In this document: positions 44,000-54,393 of the stretch, piece by piece
How the letters are laid out: each line of letters begins with the position of its first letter
Numbering within the stretch: position 1 is the stretch's first letter
Assembly (NCBI GenBank): GCA_022432975.1
Contig: CM039506.1
Span: forward strand, 16,566,121-16,630,120
From: Begonia masoniana
Lineage: Eukaryota; Streptophyta; Magnoliopsida; Cucurbitales; Begoniaceae
Direction of reading: 5' to 3'
DNA length: 64,000 nucleotides
The notes under the pieces: generated by a model
Told to the model about the DNA's origin: nothing
What the model saw: the letters and a program-made list of their open reading frames with translations, nothing else
Database searches by the model: none
Program-made: the position numbers and the translations under genes

Positions 44000-44373
44000 T
44001 CTTCATCATCAACCCAATCCTCATCCTCCGAATAATAAAGTGGTCTCCTTCTATGGGGTTCACTCCAATCTTCCTCTATAGATGGTTGAGGGTTATGATT
44101 ACGTCATCTAGGACGTTCGGGAATGATCCTAGAGGAGGTTTCTTGAGAAGGGACTTGTTCATTGGTCTCTCTACGGGGAGGATTATTTAAAAGAGATTGG
44201 ACTTGTTGGGCAAGGTTATGAACTACGCTCGTTAAGGCATCGATTTGTCCTTGCATGCCTCCTTGAGCACTAGTCTCACCTTCGTGACGTGTAGGTTCGG
44301 GAGGGGGAGTGACCCTCACACGATTTGGTTCTTTGTTTGGTGTGTCACGTGCAAAGCCGCTCCTATTAGTCAT
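44000..44373 (-). pseudogene. gag: D Gag N-terminus
   Basis: Starts MTNRSGFARDTPNKEPN at 44373; has a proline-rich stretch and a short heptad-like segment (QIDALTSVVHNLAQQVQSLL). A TAG at about 44104 breaks it before S2, after which gag resumes at 41128. Confidence 0.72.
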
Positions 44374-45798
44374 GTCTAAGTATTTTTAATTTTTAAATTC
44401 AAGTCCTTGACTAAGTTGTTTCATCCAAAGTGAGTGAGGTGATTATCTTAGTTAATGTCTTAGAAAAAAATTTTAATTACTAAGGAATGTTTCCTAACTA
44501 AGACAAAAAAATAAGGATCATGCTCACAATCAATATTTTGAAATTTGGACTTCAATAAACAACTTAGGTGATTCAATAATACTTAGCAACAACTAATTTT
44601 AAAATTAAATTTTCAATGAGAGCAATCAACAATTTCCAATCAACTATTAATCAAGTTATCGACTTTTAATTAGAATCACTCAAAATAATATGAATAGCAA
44701 CTAAATAACTTCAAAAACAGCAACTAATACAATTAGATCACGAATTTAATCATAGTTAACATGCTGAAATTTCAAGTTATATAGAGCAGAATTTTCTAAG
44801 TGCATAATATCAATATAGCCGATTTTAAGCTAGCAAATTAATTATCCTTGTAAGTCAAATTTTGTGCAATTAAATTACAGCATATAATAGATGAATTATA
44901 AGCTAAATCCAAATGCAAACATTCAGCAAACTAACAAGGAAATCCAAGACAAACATACTAGAGAAACCGAATAAGCAATCAACAAGGAGAATCTGATTTG
45001 AGAATTAAATTTTAAGGCCGATTTTTGCATCTAAAATTTCAGATTTATTCTCTAACTACTTGATAGCATTTAGATGCAATAAACATGGTTCAAACATAGG
45101 ACAAATGCTAGAGAAAACCGAAGTTAGAAGCAAGCAACAACCGAAGCAAGAAAATAAGGAAACCATGAAGAAAATCAATACCAACAAACCGATTTTGATA
45201 ATATTAGCTCTAAGCCGATTTTAAGCACCAAAATTTCCAGAAAATTAATATAGTGAATGGACAATATATAAGTGCTAAAACAAGGCTCAAATGATAATAA
45301 GAGAAGCTAAATAGCTCAGGCCAATAATATACCAAAACCGTGAAGAAAATTTAAGCAAAACCGTGAAGAAAATTAAAAACGATGAACCGGTTTTGTAGAT
45401 TTATCATTAGGCCGAATTTCATGCTACATTTCTTCAATATTTCAAGCAAACTTTTGGCCTAGATTTAGATGAAAATATAGACTAAAAACACAGCAAGAAA
45501 AATAAGAAAAACCGAGGCACAAAAGAAACAAAATCCGAGAACTAGGAGAATAAAAACTAAGAGAAATTTTGAGCTATACCTTGGCCGATTTTTGAAGCAT
45601 TGCCTACCATATTTTTCCACAATAGATCAAGCATTAAAATGGCAATAATAATGGCAGCAAATATAATAGTTAGGTTAGCACAAAGTTAGCACAAAATATA
45701 ATGAAAATAATTCTAAAAACAAAACGAGCCGCTATCCCAGTTTTGTGCCGATTTTTGACTAATGTCATGGCAACTAAAACGCATAGGGGAAGCCTTGT
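44374..45798 (-). repeat. D leader with diverged tandem repeats (about 197 nt)
   Basis: 1.4 kb of A-rich non-coding DNA between the primer site and gag. The word GCCGATTTT (plus strand, one GCCGAATTT) recurs at 44818, 45017, 45214, 45411, 45584 and 45747, spacings 199, 197, 197, 173 and 163, each followed by an AAAATTTC-like run and later AAACCGAAG-like words. It is an old tandem repeat in the untranslated leader. Confidence 0.72.
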
Positions 45799-45811
45799 GG
45801 CTTTGATACCA
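45799..45811 (-). other. Primer binding site of D
   Basis: Minus strand TGGTATCAAAGCC, two bases from the 5' LTR end at 45814. One mismatch to the initiator tRNA-Met 3' end within the first 12 bases. Confidence 0.8.
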
Positions 45812-45813
45812 CT

Positions 45814-47075
45814 TGACATGGGATCCCTTAGAAAAGGGTTGTGTTCAAACCCACAAAATATTCAAGAAAGTGCTCGATTGTGTGGCAGTGAAAATGACCG
45901 AACATGAGATAAAATAACATGGAAATAAACGCAAGAAAAATGAGGTGATGGTGTGTGAATATGAAAGGACCGAATATGAATAAGAAAATGACCTGTGAAA
46001 TGCAATAAAAATAAGAGAAATAGAGGTGTGAAATGTGTGTGGAAAAGTGAAGAAATGGAGATAAAGATGAAAGAAATAAAATGCAATAATATAAAAGTTA
46101 CTTGTGTGTGTGGAGTGTGACCGAAATGTAAAGAGTGGAAGTGTGTGAAAATGATGGCAAGAAAGTAAAGGAAATACCCTTGGCAGACTCGTAGAGCGAT
46201 CTTACGGTTTAAGCTCTCGAGTGAACGATTTTTTCGTAAGAAAAACGACCACCGTAGGCCGGGATTTTTGTCCTCAACTCCTACTCCCAATGGAGAGGTG
46301 AGGGAAAAGAAAAGAGCTATCCTAGCAACCCAAGCTAGGTTAGCAATAGAGGGCTTCTCCACTTGGTTCAAGGAACCAAGAAAAACTCCTAAGGAAACAA
46401 CCTTGGAAGAATAGAGAAATAGTAGTTTTATAAATGAGCAAAAGTTGTTTACAAACACCAATCCTATGCTTAAATAGAAAATCCTAGGGTGGATGATTAG
46501 GGTTTCCATAAGGATAAATGAATGGTGGCCCTTGGATGAAAAAGGATGGATGACCAAGATCAAGAAAAACAAGCACACATCCTAGGGAGGAGATGAATGT
46601 CATGCCTAAATGGATCAATGGAGGGAATCTTGCCACATTATCAATCCATGTTGCCACTAACTCTTGTACCTGCAAAATCATACCTTTAAATGTGGGCTCT
46701 TCTTTGGGCCATGGCTTCCTTTGGGCTTGATCTTGTGAATGCCTTTTTTTCTTTGAATAATTTGTTGAATTTCTTCAACCCATAATCCACCAACATACAT
46801 CTAACCCTCACCACACAATCTAATGCATGATGCAATTATATAATCCATACAATAAAGGTGAATGTATGACAAATAAGTTCAAAAATAAAAAATTACAATT
46901 TAAACGGGCCGGGAAGACAAATTCCCATGGGCCGAATGGTGAATTCTCCAAGTGTTCCTTATGCATTCCTTCCATAAATTATACCTACAAAAGAAAAATA
47001 CGTAATAAGTAGGAAGATGATTTAAAGTTTGGGACTTTACTAATTTTCTTTTTAATTTCAACCCGAGGCATGTCA
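45814..47075 (-). mobile_element. D 5' LTR
   Basis: 1262 bp, TGACATGCC at 47075 to CCATGTCA at 45814 (element sense). It is collinear with the 3' LTR with scattered substitutions. ORF 45862-46578 (238 codons) matches the one in the other LTR. It lacks the GTAAGT/pairing-arm structure of the Tekay LTRs. Confidence 0.9.
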
Positions 47076-47080
47076 ACTAG

Positions 47081-47156
47081 CTTCGCCAACTTCGTCCTAA
47101 TACAGCAGAGATCTGCATTTCCGTCCATATAGCACTTCATACGGAGCCATACCGAT
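47081..47156 (-). pseudogene. pol: T0 integrase fragment
   Basis: 76 bp between D and G encode, on minus, MAPYEVLYGRKCRSLLY, a stop, then DEVGEA, matching the integrase region after the catalytic core. It joins 56941 on one side (across G) and 28009 on the other (across D and F). Confidence 0.85.
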
Positions 47157-49708
47157 TGTAATATCCGGCTTGTACGAGATTTTTATATTACGTAATATAT
47201 ATTGGTATTTTTGTAAATATGTCAAATCAAACCCGTTTTACGAAAGGAAAGTGTCATTAGAATTCTAATTATTAATAGGAATTTTAAGAAAATTATGAGA
47301 ATTTTCAGAGTTTAGACGCTTAATTCCGAGTAATTACGTTTCTCGCAATATAAAGGACGTTTTAGTAAAAATAGTAAACGAGGTCCGATTTGCGGACGGA
47401 CAGTTTTAATAAATCAAAAATAATAAGTTGGAGTTATTGGGGAAATAAGGACATTTGAAGAAGTCGAATAGCTAGTTAATTAACGAAGCGAAGAACGAAA
47501 CAAATAGAAAATCGAAGGAAAGGAAAAAAGGTAATTTTGCAAAGTCAAATTTTAATAAAAACATCACAACCACTCCTTCTCCCTCACTCCATGACTTTCT
47601 CTCTTTCTTCCTGCGATCTCCCCCTCTCCTCGCGGCGATCCCTTCTTCCCAGCAATCGTTCCTCTCCGATCGAACTCCGATTTCTCACGTTTTCTCCTCC
47701 AATCAACGCTCTATGTATGATTCTAAAGCTTTGGAAGCTTATTGTTCGGTTTTTACGGAGTTAAAAACGATTAGGGTTTCGTTTATGGTTTGTGAAAAAC
47801 GTGATTTAGGGTTAGAAATCGATAGGTTTATCGAGTTTATGGATATAAAGGACGTATTGAACGTTATTGGACGAAGTTAGATCGAATTGTGAGAAATGTT
47901 AAAAATTTGAGAATTTGGGGATTTTGGGGAAAACTCGTAAATGGACGCTTCGGGGTATCGAGGGCAAATTGGTTATAGAAACGCCTCGGTTAGTTGAGTT
48001 ATAGCTCTAGGAGAAATTCCTTAGTTAAGGATTTTGCTAGTTCGAGCATTTAATTGTTTAAGCTCGTTTTAACGACAATTTGATGAAATTGCTCTAGGTG
48101 AACGCTCGTGGACGGAGCTTGGATTGCATCGGACACGAGGTAAGTTCTCGTGATCTTCTCTGACCGATTGGCCTACACCGTACGTTGAGGTCGTCTCGAG
48201 GAGTTTTGGTGACGTGTTTCTTTAATCGCTTTGGTTGGGTAGTTAGGGTTCGATTGTTTTATAGGTTGATGTTGTGTTTTGATGGTACGCTCCATATGTA
48301 TGTTTACTTTCTGTCGTATTGAACTATTCACGCATCACGTGTTTTAAAAGAACATAGAAAAAGAATTTCCGCATGATGTTTTAAGGAAAATGGCGATGTT
48401 GCCTGGAGAGGGGCACGACCTATTGTGAAGACCGATTACGGGTTTGTCACAATACCACATATATTGCATACTCATACAGTTATACAGTTATAGGTCATGC
48501 GAGATGGGGCCCAGGCACGGCTGTACGCGTTGGAAGCGTGTACCCTCCTCTTCTAGCTGGAAAGAGTAGTCCGACCGCAGGATGTGCTCTCTCCGATTAG
48601 GAGGCTGAGATCTCGGCGACACCCACAGAGTAAAGATAAAGAAAATGCTGCATGATTTCTGAACTCATATGCATAGCATGCATTTACATTTACTAGAACC
48701 TGCAGAGATTTTTATCTCATAGGTGTCTGTATGGTGTAGGTGACTTCGACATAGGTGAGGACAAGATTCCTCTACCAGAGGAGTGATGCAGTTGACGGAG
48801 GATGGTCACGGGAGTGCGTTGGCGCAGTCGAGGCTCGTTTTGACCCGTGGGACTCATGGTTAGATGTTTTGAGGGTTTTGGTGATATTTTGGGCTAATGG
48901 TGGATTAGACAGATTTATTGTATAGATAGTTACATTTTTGGTTCTTGGATCTTGATAGGTTTATGTATTGATGTTTTGAAATGTTTTGGAAATTGATTTT
49001 ATAATCTTTTGTTGATTTCAAAACAGGAGGATTTGTTTAGGTTTTAAACATATCCACGCGTTTTATTTTCATGAAAATAGGCTATGTTTTGAACGTGTTT
49101 CGAGTCGTGGTTTTGAATGAAAGTTGAAATGAATTTATGTTGGAACGAATATTTTGGAACGTATGGTTGTTATAGATGAAATGGTGAGTAGGATGTTAGG
49201 AGTATAGTGAAGCAGTGGAAGAGAAATAGAGAAGAAGAAAAGGAAAGAAAAAGGAAGGAGGCAGTGAGGGTGGCGATCGATCGCCTGTTCTGACGATCGA
49301 TCGCCCCTCGCTATGGCACGATCGCCAGTGGAGGCGACGCGATCGCCTCCTGATCGCCACGCTCTGGAAAATTCCAGAGCGTGTGGTGATTGATCACCTC
49401 CTGTTGGCCAGGCGCGATCGCGGATGGCGATCGATCGGCCGTTTTGGGCGATCAATTGCCACCACGTTTTAGGGACAAAAGTCCCCTTTTGTCCCCGAAA
49501 CAATTTTTGTTAAATTTTAATTGTTTTAATAATTTGTCTTAAGTTTTATTTAAGCTGTTTTAAAGTTGAAATTAAGCGGTTCTAAAATTAGTTTCGAACG
49601 GTATTAACGATTCCGACTTTTACTCAAATTCCGCATAGAGTTCGTTTAAAGTTATATAGGATAAAAAAAATAGTACAGAAAATCAGGTACAGTATTAGGG
49701 TCGCTACA
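47157..49708 (+). mobile_element. G 5' LTR
   Basis: 2552 bp, TGTAATATCCGG to GGTCGCTACA. Donor-like GAG|GTAAGT first base 48140; arms CCTACACCGTAC (48172-48183) and GTATGGTGTAGG (48729-48740); hairpin 48705-48718; acceptor end 48739 (600 nt). U5 has a perfect 12-bp hairpin CACGCTCTGGAA / TTCCAGAGCGTG (49358-49383) and many GGCGATCGATCGCC-type palindromes (49270-49460). Confidence 0.92.
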
Positions 49709-49712
49709 GTTA

Positions 49713-49724
49713 TGGTATCAGAGC
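49713..49724 (+). other. Primer binding site of G
   Basis: TGGTATCAGAGC, a full match to initiator tRNA-Met, four bases after the LTR. Confidence 0.93.
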
Positions 49725-49795
49725 CCCCGGGTTTCAAAATCGGTTCTGTAGACTGCTCGACTGCACAGCCACTATGCGGACATTCTTCATCAACT

Positions 49796-49861
49796 GTAAG
49801 TATGTTTATAGCTTTATTTGATTTCATCTTTTTATAGAGTATTTGTTTAACTTTTATATAG
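49796..49861 (+). other. Candidate 66-nt leader intron upstream of G gag
   Basis: CAACT|GTAAGTATG to TTTATATAG|G, 13 nt before the gag ATG at 49875. A second possible acceptor (TTTTTATAG) lies at about 49837. Confidence 0.55.
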
Positions 49862-49874
49862 GAGTCATTTAAAA

Positions 49875-51251
49875 ATGGTGCGTCGAGGAAATGACCAAGA
49901 CGCCGAGATGATACGATCGACACCCTCAAGGATTTTATTGCCCAGGAGTCTCAGCATATGGAGCGACAGGCTCAGCAGATGGAGAGACAGTCTCAACAGC
50001 TGGGTACTATGAAAGACCGAGAGGGTACTAGAGCTCGAGAGGCAGCTATTTCGGTTAACCGTGGGATGGAGAGATTCCAGAAGCTCCAGCCCCCTGTATT
50101 TAACGGACAGTCTACGGATCCCTCTTGAGCTGAGGAGTGGATTCGCACCATGGAGGACATGCTGGCCTATGCGAGCATTGAGGACGGAGAGAAGGTGGCG
50201 TTGGTGACTTACCACCTAGCGTTAGATGCTCGGTTTTGGTGGGATTCCATCAAGACGACCACCGATGTGACGATTATGGGATGGGAGAGATTCAGAGAGT
50301 TTGTTTATAACAAGTATTTCAGCCATACCGTACGGGAGGCGAAGATGGTTGAATTATGCAGTTAAGGCAAGTTGGTTCGATGCCGAGTATGTAAGGAAGT
50401 TCCAAGCCCTTTCTCGATTCGTGCCACGTCAGGTCAGCGTTAACGAGGACAAGGTACGCCGATTTTTACGGGGACTTAGTCAAGAATTCCGGATGCGTCT
50501 TACTATATCCCGGGTACGGAATGTATCATATGATGAGATTGTGGCCAGGGCGCTTGATATTGAGGCAGTTGATAGAGATTCTATCAAACCGAGGGAGCCA
50601 TCTAAGGGCTTCTTCCGAGAGATCCATCCTCAGTCACTGAACCGAGGTTGGCAGCCTAGGGCACAGTCTCAGCAGCAACAGAGAGTTGTTAAAAGACCTC
50701 TTGAGGAAGGTAATGATCAGGGTAAGGGGAAGAAAGTACAAGGGGCTTCTCAGATACCTATTTGCCTTAAATGCCAGAGGGAACACACTGGCCAGTGCAG
50801 ATTGGGCACGAATGTGTGCTATCGTTGTGGAGATGCGGGCCATTTCGTCAGAGATTGTCCGAAGCCCGGCCGAGATCTTTCAGGCAGTGATCAGAGGAGA
50901 GTTATGCTGAGGATCTTCGCATTTATTGAGCCTGGTGATGTCGATGATGAGGCTCATCCCTCTGTGATAGCAGGTACTATTCTGATTATGGGTACAACTG
51001 TATTTACTTTGATGGATACGGGAGCTACGCACTCCTTCATATCAACCACATGCATGACTAGATTGGGGTTAGAGTCTGAGTTAGCTGGGGTCGAGTATAG
51101 AGTGATGCTGCCTTCAGGAGAGCTTATGCAGTCAGAACGTATTCTCCAGGGCAACGTCATCTCAGTGGGGGATATTACCCTTTATGCTCGTTTGATAGTT
51201 ATGAGCATAGAGCGGTATGATCTTATCTTAGGGATGGACTGGCTTGCATAG
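49875..51251 (+). pseudogene. gag: G Gag and protease
   Basis: ATG at 49875 (MVRRGNDQD), a 1-nt frameshift near 49910, then a glutamine-rich coiled-coil-like stretch, capsid LQPPVFNGQSTDP, a TGA at about 50126 where relatives have R, FWWDSIKTTTD, and a frameshift cluster at about 50355-50385. From about 50390 the frame is open to 51251: knuckle CYRCGDAGHFVRDC and CLKCQREHTGQC, then aspartic protease (LMDTGATHSFIS near 51010-51045; YDLILGMDWLA). A TAG at 51249 ends it. Confidence 0.9.
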
Positions 51252-54200
51252 CACTTCGCCACCATCGACTGTCGATCCGGGATTGTGACCTTCCGACCCC
51301 TGGGTAAAGCCGAGTTTTCTTATCAGGCGATGAACCGATTGAGTGGATCGCTTATTTCTTATTCCATGATGGTCAACGAGCAGTTTAAAGGTGCGTGCTC
51401 TATTTATTTGGCCTCAGTATTTGATATTCAGTTGCTCAGCAGAGTGAAGCCGAGTGACATTCCTATTGTCAGAGAGTTTTCTGAGATTTTCCTTGATGAT
51501 CTTCCCGGGTTACCGCCGGACCGGGAGATTGAATTCACTATTGATGTCTATCCTAATACCGCGCCAAGGTTTAAGAGCCCATACCGATTGGCACCAGCTG
51601 AGTTGAGAGAGTTGAGGACTCAGCTTGATGAGTTGTTAGAGAAGGGTTTTATTCGACCCATTGTTTCTCCTTGGGGTGTGCCCGTTTTATTTATCAAGAA
51701 GAAAGACAGGACCCTTAGGATGTGCATCAATTATAGAGAATTGAACAAATTGACAATGAAGAATAAGTATCCACTGCCTCGGATTGATGACCTATTTGAT
51801 CAGCTGCAGGGTGCCCGAGTGTTTTCCAGGATTGACCTACGCTCGGGTTACTATCAGTTGAAGGTCCGGAAGGAAGATATACAGAAAATGGCTTTCCGAA
51901 CGAGGTATGGGCATTATGAGTTCCTTGTCATGTCTTTTGGACTTACTAATGCCCCTGCAGCGTTCATGGACTTGATGAACCGTGTCTTCAAGGAGTATCT
52001 GGACAAGTTCGTGGTGGTTTTCATTGATGATATCTTGGTCTATTCCAAGACGAAGGAAGAGCACGAGGAACATTTGAGGATTGTATTGCGAATTCTGAGT
52101 CAACGCCAGTTATATCCAAAGTTTTCTAAATGCGAGTTTTGGCTAGATAGAGTGAGCTTCCTTGGCCATATTATATCGCAGGATGGAGTTTCTGTGGATC
52201 CGAGTAAAATTCAGGTGGTCAGAGATTGGCCACGGTCGAAGAACGTACGAGAGGTGCGTGGAATTCTCGGATTAGCCGGTTATTATCGAAAGTTTATAGA
52301 GGGATTTTCGAAGATCGCACTTCCTCTTTCACAATGGACTCGGAAGAACGAGAGATTTATATGGTCAGCTGCTTGTGACAGCAGTTTTATGGAGTTAAAG
52401 CAGAGATTGACCACCGCTCCAGTATTGGTGCTACCTGTTGAAGGTGACAAGTTTAATATTTATTGTGATGTGTCTGGAGTTGGACTCGGTTGTGTATTGA
52501 TGCAGGAGGGGAGAGTTATTGCTTATGCTTCTTGGCAGCTGAAGCCGTACGAGCAGAATTACCCTACGCACGACCTTGAGTTAGCAGCTGTGGTCTTCGC
52601 ACTGAAGATATGGAGACATTATTTATATGGGCAGCAGTGCGAGATATTTTCCAACCACAAGAGCCTGAAGTATTTATTTACGCAAAAGGAACTGAATATG
52701 CGACAGAGAAGGTGGCTTGAGTTCGTCAAAGATTATGATTTTGATATCAAGTACCATCCAGGAAAGGCGAACAAGGTTGCTGATGCTTTGAGTAAAGTGC
52801 CTTCTACAAGTCAGCCTTCACTAGCAGCGATGTCAGTTACGCTGCGGTCTGAGATCGAGAGGTTTGATGTAGAGATAGTGGCAGAGTTGTCCAGTATGCT
52901 CACCATAATTTCTCTCAGGCCGACAATTCTGGATAGGATACGCGAAGCTCAACAGAATGATACGGAGTGTGAGGAGCTTCGATCGAGTATGACGTTAGGT
53001 GACTCATCGGATTTCCACTTATCAGATGCTAGTGTTCTAAAGTTCAGGCATAGATGGTACGTGCCTAACGACGAGGACCTGAAGAAGGAGATATTGGCTG
53101 AGGCACATTCTTCAGCATATTCTGTGCACCCGGGAAGTACTAAGATGTACCGGGATTTAAAGCAACACTTCTGGTGGCCGAACATGAAGAGAGAGGTCGC
53201 CAAGTACGTTGAAACCTGTCTGTTTTGTCAACAGGTAAAGGTAGAGCATCAGAGACCGGCCGGAACATTATTGCCACTGCCGATTCCGGAGTGGAAGTGG
53301 GAGCAGATCTCCATGGATTTCATTGTGGGGCTCCCGAGGACGACGAAGGGCCATGATGGCATATGGGTTATTGTTGACTGATTGACAAAGTCAACTCACT
53401 TCTTATCTGTGAAGATGGGGTCATCTATGGATCAGCTCACTGAGCTTTACGTGCAGGAGATTGTTAGACTGCATGGAGTACCAGTTTCTATAGTTCCAGA
53501 TCATGATCCGAGATTTACGTCGAAGTTCTGGAAGAGCCTGCATAAAGCTATGGGGACTCAGCTTAATTTCAGCACAGCATTTCATCCTCAAATTGATGGT
53601 CAGACAGAGAGGACGAATCAGATTCTTGAGTATATGCTCATAGCTTGTGTGCTGGAGTTTCAGGGCTCGTGGAGCCGATATCTGCCTCTGATTGAGTTCT
53701 CGTACAACAACAGCTTCCAGGCTACGATTGGCATGGCTCCGTATGAGGCGCTGTATGGTCGGAAGTGTAGGTCTCCGTTGTATTGGGATGAGGTTGGCGA
53801 GGCCAGCATCGTTGGTCCAGAGATTCTACAGCAAACGGCAGAGAAGATTGCCATTATCCGACAGTGTATTGAGGTAGCTCAGAGCAGACAGAAGAGCTAT
53901 GCAGACACGAGACGGAGAGAGCTAGAGTTCGAAGAAGGTGATGAGGTTTACCTTAAGGTTTCTCCGTTCAAAGGCGTTATGAGATTTGGAAAAAGGGGCA
54001 AGTTAAACCCTCGTTATGTGGGGCCCTTTCCTATTTTAAAGAGGATCGGGAAGTTGGCGTACAGACTACAGCTCCCGGCTTCTATGGAGGGTATCCACGA
54101 TGTATTTCATGTATCCATGCTTCAGAAATGTTTGCGCGATCCGTCGCATATTGTGGAGGCAATATAGATCGAGGTACAGCCTACCTTGGCTTATGAGGAG

Positions 54201-54353
54201 AGGCCGGTACGTATTTTGGAGTCCTCCATTAAAGTCTTACGCAACAAAGAGATTCCGCTAGTCAAAGTCTTATGGCGGAACCACGAGGTGGAAGAGGCTA
54301 CGTGGGAGCGACAGCAGGATATGATGGCCAAATATCCTGAATTGTTTGTGTGA
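51252..54353 (+). pseudogene. pol: G pol: RT, RNase H, integrase, chromodomain
   Basis: Same frame throughout. A 698-residue open piece (51285-53381) has the RT linker ([18 protein letters not shown]), RT ([22 protein letters not shown], catalytic [13 protein letters not shown]), RNase H ([48 protein letters not shown]) and the integrase HHCC and first catalytic D. A TGA at 53379 (relatives: DRLTK) breaks it. The next piece (53382-54167) has the second D (here PDHDPRF, altered from SDRDPRF), E in QTERTNQ, and [20 protein letters not shown] at 54165 precedes the chromodomain-like ERPVRILESSIKVLRNKE ... [10 protein letters not shown], ending at TGA 54351. Confidence 0.92.
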
Positions 54354-54370
54354 TTAAATTTTGCGGACAA

Positions 54371-54393
54371 AATTCTAAATAAGGTGGGTGGAA
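54371..54393 (+). other. Polypurine tract of G
   Basis: The final AAGGTGGGTGGAA abuts the 3' LTR start at 54394. Tekay elements prime plus-strand DNA synthesis from this tract. Confidence 0.85.

Larger units (their letters stand above)
34941..47075 (-). mobile_element. D: non-autonomous Ty3/gypsy element, gag-protease-X
   Basis: LTRs 34941-36201 and 45814-47075 with duplication ACTAG (34936-34940 and 47076-47080). Order in element sense: 5' LTR, primer site, leader with about 197-nt repeats, gag, protease, ORF X, 3' LTR. RT, RNase H and integrase are absent. Solo LTRs S2 and S1 interrupt gag and protease; without them D is about 6.6 kb. Terminal motif TGACATG...CATGTCA. Gag and protease differ strongly from the Tekay set, so D is a separate lineage; I do not assign it further. 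Confidence 0.88.
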
